The translations under genes and the position numbers were made by a program. This document shows, in pieces, positions 32,101 to 41,705 of a stretch of 64,000 bases of DNA (position 1 is the first letter of the stretch; each line of letters begins with the position of its first letter). The stretch comes from Ciona intestinalis (lineage: Eukaryota; Chordata; Ascidiacea; Phlebobranchia; Cionidae), in the NCBI RefSeq assembly GCF_000224145.3, contig NC_020175.2, positions 1,647,231-1,711,230 on the forward strand, given 5' to 3'. The notes beneath the pieces were generated by a model that saw only the letters and a program-made list of their open reading frames with translations, was not told the origin of the DNA and searched no databases.

Positions 32101-34573
32101 TGATCCAACAGGTGATGTTGATTGGTTGATTTTGTTTCTTAAGAGCCAATACTTAAGGCTTTCGCCAACTGTAGGATAAAATATATTTAATCTTATTAAA
32201 TATTTATTATCAGAAGTGTGTAAGCTCTATACATGGTGGATCACATGCGATAAAAATACAGATAACAAGACTATGGGTCCCATTTCATAAATGATATCTG
32301 ATTATTAACATAATGTGTTATCTACTTGTCAAAGTTAGACATCCAATGTCCCAAAAACATTTGTTCTAACTTAATATTTCAGCATTAACAAACGGTTGTT
32401 ACCTTGCTTGTCATCAAGATGGGAGTGGTTGGCATTTAAATTGAAGTTGCCGATTACGTTCGAAGTTAATCTGTGCCACGTGTTTCTCTCTTTATCATCA
32501 TCAGGGGGACGTGAAAACATTTTCATCACCTTGTTAATCAAAACACAAATGTCAATTAAATAACAAATGACAATCAGGACACAAATTATTGATACTTACA
32601 GTTGATTCAAACTCTGAAGCATCTTTACCCCAACTTCTTGCTGTAATAAAAATAGGAATAAAATCTGACAAGTCTTTTTAGAATTGTATAAAGTAAGTTT
32701 CAGTTGTGGTTTAATGAAATCAAAAAGTATAGCCTAGTTTTTTATTTTAGTGCCATTTCTCACCAAGAAATAAAAACTTAGTTTTATTTATAGAATACAT
32801 TCAGTACGTTTTGTGTTGGTTTATAAATTCATACAAAAAATATTTTTAATTTAAGATGATAACATTCAGGCTATTTCCAGCGTTTAAAAATCTTATTATT
32901 TTCGTTCGAATTTTGTTTTAACTGTTTAAAAAATTCAGTAAATATAAAAACGTTGTGATACCTTTGTTCCATAAAAGGAACGAATCTCTCAGGGCCGTAA
33001 AGTCCCATTTTCGAGCGTCACATGTGTTAACTACGTAGTAGAGAGTGTAGAGCAGAGAGCGCAGTTTTGTTGCTGACACGCGCTCTTCTTCTGCAGACAA
33101 ATTGAGTTAACGTTTAACGGAAGCCACAGTGTATGTAGAAATGTGATTTGTCAGCTTATGTCGTGAGCGTTTCTAAACGTGATGGCTGAGCCGCCTCTAC
33201 CAAGACTCTTGGCATGACTTGTAGTAACTTAAAACAAACAAGCGGCGAGATATCACGCAATCTTACACAAAGTATTAATCACGTTGTGCTGATATCGCTA
33301 CACGTTTACTCAGAAATGTAATGCCTTCCTTCTACAATGAATATTTGATTATCTTCCTATACCTAAGGATGACGCGCCGGTACATCCTATATACGCATTT
33401 CATGCCCGCTTTCGAGTTATTACACGAATGTCCGCGTTTACACCAGTTGCATAACTTATGCTTTAACTTCGGCATGTCCATTGTCCACTACAAACACACT
33501 TACCTTCTTGTAGTGCCTTTTGTTGGGTTTCCATAAAACCAGCGCTAGTTTTTCTCCTTAGTTTATTCCCAAGGGGTTCAGGGCCAAGAGAACTACGGTG
33601 TTGCTGGGACTTTAAATCCAAACTTATTCTTCTACTCGGTCCTGTGGCGGACCTGTTTCGTTTTTGAGCAATAACCGTTGAAGAGGGACTTGTAGGGGCG
33701 CTTACAGCTGGGTGTGTGAGTTGTGGGGGTGACGGGGCATCAAGAGAATGTGATTTTACCGCCGCTGGGTTTGATGTCAAGTTCTTTATTATCCTAAGGG
33801 CTTCTCGTAGCGGTTTTTGTCCTGCATAAGAATGTAAAAGTAATATGAGTGTTTATCTGATTGAATACAGTACTTCAGGGTAAGACGGATGCTGTTAGCA
33901 CACAATATTCCAGTTCCTCATCGTGTTTTTAACAATTAACAACGGTATTTTACAGCGGATAGCACGTTATACAATTCTACAATTATTCTTTGTTCACTAT
34001 CGAATGGGACGATAAAAGAAAATGAAGACCATCTTACCCCAATCTCTATATGTTTTAACTTACCTAATCCGTAAGTGATTGAGATGTATTTGTATATGAG
34101 ACACTGAATGTACCTGCAAAACAACAACAACGTTAACGACTATACTTTGTTTACGAGGTTTCGCACTCCGCAATTTCTTGGAATAAACACTGCGTACAAC
34201 TGCCATATGGATTCGTATGCAATGCGTAGGAAAATAGACGCTATACGAATCGTAGCTTTGTACCGTTTATAGTCTGTTTGTGTTTTGGTAATTTTATTCT
34301 ACAAGCGCTATAATTTTATCAATATAGAACAGCTGTTTCGGGTTTCAATTTTAAACTGACACACAGGGTAACTCTTTTATATTTTGCGTTCGTTCCAGAA
34401 GGGTTACATAATACCCATCGTGGCGTTACTTACATCTGTTGTAATGTTGATTCCGTATACAGTGTATTCCAAAACAATCCATTCTTTTCGCTGGTTTCGC
34501 AACAAAGGAAATCGTCCACTAAATCACAAACTTGTTCCAGACTGTCAAATGACAATTTTTCCCTCGAGGACAT
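23188..34573 (-). CDS. PI3K-gamma regulatory subunit, PIK3R5/PIK3R6 (p101/p84)-like
   Basis: About 28 exons, roughly 1340 residues (human p101 880, p84 754). Exons: 34573-34461, 34113-34064, 33821-33504, 32640-32600, 32529-32403, 32168-32068, 31759-31691, 31331-31199, 31036-30961, 30335-30122, 29887-29740, 29551 to about 29276, 29213-29087, 28878-28733, 28604-28121, 27854-27516, 27381-27348, 27107-26988, 26668-26430, 25886-25759, 25673-25626, 24667-24599, 24509-24413, 24257-24175, 24056-23954, 23802-23729, 23620-23481 and 23311-23188. Family matches in order: an N-terminal helical part (LQMFYLWSTPIAAAV, IEMKSPG), MFNSVFGWESCDIAGLERLL, VKLVFAGNDETVGHLARSYY with LKLFYIPVG, LGASDPWYQS, SYCRYALKTSYLP, ITEIFC, and the C-terminal LPIKTFW. 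These subunits link p110-gamma to G-beta-gamma at the membrane. An extra ~155-residue N terminus and a long Ser/charged linker (exons 14-18) set it apart. The junction after the exon ending near 29276 is unresolved. Confidence 0.88.
24717..25606. mobile_element. composite MITE array in a PIK3R5/6-like intron
   Basis: Several ends of one family occur in a row: gtacaatgggggaagatggg at 24717, ggataagatgggaca near 24922, gtgggggaagatgggaca near 25428 and a closing tgtcccatcttcccctaccc at 25580. The parts look like nested or tandem insertions. The left and right halves are closely matched by the sequences flanking the foldback element at 37.6-39 kb. Confidence 0.75.
33880..34045. mobile_element. 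MITE copy (diverged)
   Basis: It runs from agtacttcagggtaagacgg to ccatcttaccccaatctcta, with the shared core word gtttttaacaattaacaacgg. It lies in the intron between the second and third coding exons of the PIK3R5/6-like gene. Confidence 0.65.
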
Positions 34574-34687
34574 TTTAAATGAACTAATTGACCTAATTGT
34601 TTGGAATGACCTAAAAATCTGTAACAAAAAGGAGGGTCGATATTTTCATTTTAAAACAGATAATGTTTATATTTAAAGGTATATAGT

Positions 34688-34875
34688 ATTGTATGGCAAG
34701 ATGCCGTTAGCATATATACATTCCATATTTACTGATCATGTTTTGAACATTCAGTAGCTATTTTAGAGTCGCGTGGCTACAGTTATATAATTCTGTAAAC
34801 ATTCATTGTTTTTTTTACCAGATACGACACGAAAGAAGAATGAAAACAAGTCCCATCTTACCCCACCCTATAGGT
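34688..34875. mobile_element. MITE copy (diverged)
   Basis: It runs from agtattgtatggcaagatgc to tcccatcttaccccacccta, upstream of the PIK3R5/6-like gene. The inner sequence is strongly diverged from the other copies. Confidence 0.6.
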
Positions 34876-35605
34876 AAGCTATACAAGACTTATTACGACA
34901 TGTTACTTTTCTACTTTGAAGTTTGACATAAATGACACAAATCCGGATTTAACTCGCGGGTAGTGCTGATGTACTAAACATGACTGCCGCATGAATTTAA
35001 GCAGCCGCAAGTCTACTTTGGGTTTAAGTGTGTAATTAACACGTCTCACGCGACCTAAGAGGCTTAAATGTCAGTTGATCTTTTTTGTATTGGGTTAAAC
35101 TGTAGTTAGTATTACGTATATCCACAATTGATCACCAACAAAGTAAATATGCTACTCGTGATTTAATGTGGATATAGTATAGGTTGAGGGAATAATATAT
35201 AGTCCAAAATTTCATTTTTTTATCGTCTTATTTGTAAGTAAACAGAAAATTACAGAGTTATATAACCGTACCCTAATTTCTGTTAATTGTTAAAACGCGA
35301 TCAGGAAATTATGGAATATTATGTGCTAATGATTCCCAAACATAAACATATAATCCATATAAAGGAAACCGTTTTAGGTTTTAGTTCCGAAACAAACAAC
35401 GTTTTACCAACTTCATATATATTTCTTACATATACCAAGCTTTCGCTGCGATGACATGGTTTATAGAAGGAAGTTACCAGTGGCGTATTTTGACTCACGG
35501 ACCGATATCATGTAAAAATACAATGGCTATGACGTATAAACCCAACAGGGAACATTTCATACGAGGTCATTTTATTTTGTAGAGTAGGACTCTATAATCT
35601 TCGAA

Positions 35606-35785
35606 AGTATAGTATGGTACGATAAGATGAGATATGTTTTCATTCTGTTTTTATTCCCATTTGGAACAAAAAACATTTACAGAGTCATATTCATTGCCGC
35701 GCTATCCTGAAAGAGTGTTGTTAATTTGGTAAAAACATAATCACGAAAAAACAAATTAGGCGTTGACTGTATTCCATCTTACCTC
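35606..35785. mobile_element. MITE copy (old)
   Basis: It starts agtatggtacgataagatgag and ends near ccatcttacctcaaaat. The ends have the same inverted purine/pyrimidine pattern as the other copies, with many substitutions. Confidence 0.45.
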
Positions 35786-36327
35786 AAAATAATGCATCAC
35801 GCTATTCGTTTAAGTGTATATACAAGCAAACTAAAACGCTTTTTCGTGTAACCAAAAAATCCACATAACAGTGAGCGCGTATTGTTCGTTTCTTATAGAA
35901 AACTATACTGAAACATGATTAATCAATTAAACTTACACTATACTTAGAAGTAGCACTGATCTAGAACTCATTATGGCTAAAATCAATATTATTCGCTGCG
36001 TATTTACTTGCACTTGGTGCTTTTTCTAATACGAACTATTGTAACTTACCCATATACAGTTCTACCATACTCCCTGGCTATCTCAATCATGTGCATGCTA
36101 CACACGTGTATCTCTTGATAATTCATTATCTTTTCACTGCGATCATAACATTACTAGAAACGCTGTTGTTGTCCGGATCAGCTATCTCCGAATGTGAGCG
36201 GTATTTCCTTAACCTTTGATGCACTCTATCAATAACATCCTCTTTAATTACTAACGCCAATACAACATGTCAACTACGAGGATATAACATTAGATATCTA
36301 AATTACACCACAGCACTACGTCATATA

Positions 36328-36505
36328 TAGTAGGGTGGGGGAAGACGGGACACCTTTATCACATATTATCTTAATATCCTGGTGGTGTTTTAAACAATTA
36401 ACAAAGGTATATGGGAGTTGGGATAATACCGTTTTATAGTTCTAGGATTGTTCTTTCTTTAATACTAAATGGGACAAGTTGTCCCATCTTCCCCCACCCT
36501 ACTAT
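36328..36505. mobile_element. MITE, best-preserved copy
   Basis: Nearly perfect inverted ends: tagtagggtgggggaagacg on the left and cttcccccaccctacta on the right, about 25 bp each, enclosing about 130 bp without an ORF. Flanking TA on both sides suggests a TA-type target duplication. It serves as the reference for the family in this window. Confidence 0.85.
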
Positions 36506-37631
36506 AACCATATCTATCATGGATAAGCGTTGGTACGATCTTTACAAAGCTATTTCGACAGTACATATTTACGCACGTTTATTCACATGTGTGAACATGC
36601 GCCGCCACGAAAATAGTTTAAACCGACGAACTCAACTTTAATTAAAGTAACATCATATATAACGAATTCCAGACGAAAGCGTTTAACGCCCCCATCGTCA
36701 CACCATCCGTGTTTGCCTTCATTCTTTCTTATAAGCCACTCCCTGAAACCAAGAGACTGACCTATTACCTACGGTACAGTCAATCAACGCTCTTTACTTG
36801 ATACATATATAAAGTCAATCTGTTTACTGTCTATACGTAGCCTGAACTTGTCTTTGTATCCTGTAACGTATTTCAACCTATTTGTGTATACATGTTAAAC
36901 AATCGAAACCTTTTAATCTTAAAACTATATAAACAGCACGAATACAATCTGTATCTCCTAACTTTTCCCCAAATAACATAGTTGTTTACACCGATTAAGT
37001 GCCGACTCAATATACGCCGACTTCCGCGCACGCTATCTCACTCTGCTTGTTGGCTATGACGTCATTTCCTAGTGTGACGTTGCACAATCAACAGTTATTA
37101 CTCAATAGAAGGGCTAAATACGACAGCTGCTGAAATTCAAGGGAAATAAGTAAAGTTTTTAATATAACAAACACTCGGCGTAAAAAAACAAAAAACACTC
37201 GCCTTTTTCAATACTGCCTATAACATAAACCACATATTTCGTTTTAATTTGTCTAAATTTAAAGTGTTTTTAAATTTAAATATCAATTAGGTCGCTATGG
37301 TTATGCAAAATATTTTATAGAGTTTTACATATTAGCTCGATGCACACTTAAGCTGTATTTGCATTCTTTAAAACACAAACCACTAAGACATCTTTCTTAA
37401 ATTCGATATTTGTTTGTTTTTATAAGAACGCGTGTTCCGACGTCATATAGGGCAATAGGCTGCAGACGGGCAAAACATTTCTGTCGGCAGCGAGCATGGG
37501 GTACCTGACGTAACCAAAGAACATAAATATAGTACAATGGGGGAAGATGGGACTCTTAAGCACATATTGCCAAATATTTCCAAAATCAAAATAGATGACG
37601 GTTTTTGGGTAATACCACGAAATAGTACTAT

Positions 37632-38981
37632 CCAAAGTTAGTATAGACCAAGTTAGGAAACGGCGCTCGTGTCCGCCATTACGGAGCCCACAGAGCGTGA
37701 ATCGCCTATACAAATGCATGGTCGGCATGTGTTCATGTAGTTCTTGTAAGCGATACAAAGCTAGAAAACACGTATAGCGGTTGTTTTAACATTTAATATA
37801 TAATTTCTAATATAAATCTTGTTATATAATATTAAATCTAGGAGTTAATGTGAAGTAAATTAATATTTTGACTGGTTTTCAGCGTACAGTGTNNNNNNNN
37901 NNNNNNNNNNNNNNNNNNNNNNNNNNNNNNNNNNNNNNNNNNGTTAGGAAACGGATTGTAAAACAACGAGTCTTGTTATCCATTGTCTCGCGTCTATGAC
38001 GTCATAGTCGCCACCATTACGGAGCCCACGGCATAGCATTTTATTATTGCTGGGTGCTGTTTTTCGTTTAAATATTGCGATTTTTTTAAAACCAAGCACT
38101 TATGCGCGTAAAAATGGCTTTCTACTAATGTTATATCTTATCACAATAATAAACCTCACAAAAATAATCAACTTTTATTGAACACTCGATCGATTAAAGA
38201 GTAAAAATACAGAAAATATCAGGTTTACTAACCAAAAACATAAAAGAACATGTTTAAAACATAAAAATACAAACAAAAATAACATTACCATAAATACAAA
38301 CGCATAACATTACCATAAACTGGTGTATCTAGCTGCAGTTTTGCATGTAAATTGCCGTGATTTTACTTTTTGGCTCACAAACTTAACACGTATACCCGGC
38401 AACGAAACTTAAGGTATCTGTGTAAAATTTGCCTAATATCGAAGTGACATTGAGGAAAACACTACTAAGTTACTATTTTTGGTCCTCTGCTTGAATTAGT
38501 AAGCTACCTTTTCTGCGTTACGGGTCTTGATGAAATCGGAAAACGCGAACACCCTATCTGCTAGTACTTAAGCAGTTTGGAGCTGCATGTCCACTCATGT
38601 TGGATTATAAATGTAGTAAAGAATGGCTCTGTAGATTCGTAGGTATGATCATATACTATTATGTAAACTAAGCTGATTGCTGCTAGTCTTAATCGCCAAC
38701 GTAAAGTACCCTGTTAAACCACACTGTACGCCGAAAACCAGTCAAAATATTAATTTACTTCACATTAATTCGTAGATTTATTATTATATAACAAGATTTA
38801 TATTAGAAATTATATTTTAAATGTTAAAACAACCGCTATACGTGATTTCTAGCTTTGTATCGCTTACAAGAACTAAATGAACACATGCCGACCATGCATT
38901 TGTATAGGCGATTCACGCTCTGTGGGCTCCGTAATGGCGGACACGAGCGCCGTTTCCTAACTTGGTCTATACTAACTTTGG
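37632..38981. mobile_element. 1.35-kb foldback element with ~255-bp inverted arms
   Basis: The left arm 37632-37892 and right arm 38722-38981 are almost identical inverted copies, beginning ccaaagttagtatagaccaa and containing ggaaacggcgctcgtgtccg and taatggcggacacgagcg on the other side. The trinucleotide tat flanks both ends (37629-37631, 38982-38984), a possible target duplication. The left arm runs directly into a 50-N gap. After the gap a diverged third copy of the end appears (37943, gttaggaaacgg), so the interior may be nested. No transposase frame is visible. Confidence 0.82.
37893..37942. other. assembly gap (50 N)
   Basis: A run of 50 N at the inner end of the left foldback arm; palindromic DNA often breaks assemblies at this place. 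Confidence 0.99.
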
Positions 38982-41445
38982 TATTCTGCAACTTAACCTA
39001 CCGAGTTTAACAGGCTGTGCTAGTTTCTTTGTCATGTAAACTTCATATATATAACGTTAAACCGATATTTTTGTTGTTATCTCAAATTAAAGTCATATTG
39101 ACCCTGGCCTATTTTCTTCATGCTTATATCTCAGTGTTTTTTTACAAAACTAAAACTAGTTTTATGAGACAAAATCAAACTGTACGAAATATTCAAGGTT
39201 GTTTTATGAAGCTATGAAACTAGTTTAATCGTTCGCACACGCAAACTAAAAAATATTCATTGGCTTGTGATTTAGCGAGATTTAAAAAATAGCACCTTGC
39301 TATTTCGCATTTTTTTACCTGTTCAAAGTATACTGTTTCTATTTTACATATTTTTTTTAATATTTAAAAACAGTAATCAGCTTTGACGGGCGTTTTATAA
39401 AGTCGTGATAATACTGTCGAATAATTCTGTAACCTTATTTTCCTGATTATCATTAAATGGGGGTCCTTAAAAAGAAAATTAAAAAAGTCTCGTCTGACAA
39501 AGTGTCCCATCTTCCCTCACCCTACTATATCAGCAAGGAAAAGGCCGCCATCTTGTTTCTTACATGTTTCCCCGTTTAACCATCGTTGAACTTCACAAAC
39601 GTAAACCGACATATTTGCTCATTTTGGGGCAATGTTTGGGTTATTTATGTTACACAATTATATATATTTAACGTATTTGGCACCGGCATTACATCAATTT
39701 TAAATATTTACATTTAAAACGCGAATGCTTAAGTTTTGGTTGGCTTGTAAAATATTAAATTTTTATTAATTTTGATGCATCGTAAGTGTTTCCCGTATCC
39801 TATAATACAACTTTTGAAACAAAAAATAAATAAAAGTCTAAAAAGCGTTAAAATATGCCAAATATCCGTCTGGCGACCATGCTGATGCATGCATTTAACG
39901 CCTCATGTGGAAAACAAGGTGGCATTCATTGACCATTGTTTACAAACAATGGCTGTCCTTACTGGTTGTATATCTATTTACTTTGGACGTAACGCATTGT
40001 TGGTTAGAAATATTAAAAGTTAGGACGAAATCAAAACAAAAATATCGTGACGTCACACAGGGTACTAAAGGTCAGTTATTCGTGATTCATAGAAAGCAAA
40101 AATAACATTGACATGTTGTGCTGTGCTGCATTAATACTGTGCAGTATAGCTCTACATTACACATATTTCCGTTATCGGGAAAACAATGTAACACATTACG
40201 TTTCAACACTTTTGTATCTTCCATGACAGAGATCAAATAATTAATTAGGATCGAAAACACAAGTTACAACGTCAAAACCGGTCCTGGCCACCTGAAAAGT
40301 TAAGACGCGTGACAATTAAACTAAAAATTTTACCGTAATTTACGCCTAATTATTTATGAATTACTTTTTTAATTGGAATAAATATGTGTGCAAGTTCACG
40401 ATTCGGTGTATATTACTGGGGCATGGCACCGCTTCAAATAGATAGGTTCCGACGGTTTTACCATGATCGAAAAAACCACACCCACGAGAGTTTCATTAAT
40501 AGATTACTGTTATATGGGTGCAGTCCTATACGGCGTGACAATCCAGGGAACCCAGCATTATTTAGGCCACAGTTATATAAAGTTTATCATCACCCCAATA
40601 TAGCTTATACGGCCGTGTTAGGGGCGAGAATTATAATTTACAATTAGTGCGTCGGGCATTTTGTAGTATGTGACTAACAACTTTAATAGGTGGTGTATAT
40701 AAGTCAAGTTAAAACTAATTATTGTTTTACCGAAGTGCTCCCTAATTATCGTCATTCATCCATTTGTAAATACATCACACAGCGAAGGCATGATGTACAC
40801 GTCACATTCCTTTCATTATTTCGTCTATGATGCGTCAGTGAGGTAATAAGAAACGATTTTGGTTAGGAACGATTTTTTATTCCTTCGAATTGGCCTCGAG
40901 CGAAATAAAACCTGTCATACGGGTTTGAGCGCGTGTGCTTGCCACTCGTATGTGCGCTACGTATCCACAGTTAAGCATCACGCTTGGTTTTGCAGACATA
41001 CGATTATGGCACAGATAATACACGTTAAGATGGTTAGGTATTTTAGTCGCCTCGAAAATTTATCATTGTCGGTAATTGGCCCAAATATATAGATTTAGTG
41101 TAAGATGTGACGGTTTGGACGTCTGGTCAGTGCAGGTAAATTATTGCTTTTTTTTAGATTTTTTTTCCCCTATAGTTTATTAATATCCATTTATACGAGC
41201 AGTTTGTTTTCTTTATAACAAAATTAACCTCCAGGCAACAAACAAAGGAATACAACAACCCAACGAGGGTAAGGCGCCCGAAAAGTAAATTCGGATGATG
41301 CGTAAACTTGTATATGTGATAACTCGTGAGGTGCACGAGGTGTATGAACCATAAACCAACCCGTGTTATATAACGACTGGCGGTGCCGAACCACGCAATG
41401 ATAAACAATTTTTACAATTCATTTTATTTACGTATCATTATGCTC

Positions 41446-41594
41446 GTCCCATTTAGTAGTAAACAAAGAACATTCAAAGAATTATAAAACTATTTCCGCA
41501 CGACTCCCATAGACCGTTGTTAAATGTTTAAAACACGATCGGTATATTTAAATATTGTGTGTTAAAGGTGTCCCATCTGTCCCCACCCTACTAT
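41446..41594. mobile_element. MITE copy upstream of the VWA7-ITIH gene
   Basis: It has the shared core in reverse (cccatttagtagtaaacaaa to aacacgatcggtatatttaa) and the closing end gtgtcccatctgtccccacc. The outer left end is missing. It lies 112 bp before the VWA7-ITIH start codon, so it may lie in its promoter or 5' UTR. Confidence 0.7.
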
Positions 41595-41705
41595 TTTTCT
41601 TTTTTATAGCTCTCCTGGAATCAAGGTCTATAAGGGATTGTACAATTTAGGTTACTGTATATAAAATGCTATTTTAACTCTAAAAGAATATATCATTCAA
41701 TCAAT

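Larger units (their letters stand above)
37531..39531. mobile_element. MITE interrupted by a foldback element
   Basis: The left part (37531-37631, gtacaatgggggaagatggg) and the right part (39367-39531, ending gtcccatcttccctcaccct) match the left and right parts of the composite copy at 24717-25606. The 1.35-kb foldback element, plus more sequence to its right, lies between them, so the host repeat predates the insertion. Confidence 0.7.
34574..41705. other. gene-free, repeat-rich intergenic region
   Basis: About 7.1 kb between the PIK3R5/6-like start and the VWA7-ITIH start, which are divergent. It holds MITE copies (34688-34875, 35606-35785, 36328-36505, 41446-41594), the foldback element at 37632-38981, and a 50-N gap. 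Short open frames here (for example 40384-40647) have no recognisable domain. Regulatory sequence for both flanking genes must lie here, but I cannot point to a specific site. Confidence 0.6.

Noticed and set aside
32918..33100. 60-residue minus-strand frame inside the PIK3R5/6-like gene
   Set aside because: The exons at 33821-33504 and 32640-32600 join in phase without it, and it has no similarity to the family.
37420..37758. 112-residue minus-strand ORF
   Set aside because: It overlaps the foldback arm and the MITE end, so it is repeat-derived.
40384..40647. 87-residue plus-strand ORF
   Set aside because: No domain, no splice partners and no start context; it lies in repeat-rich intergenic DNA.
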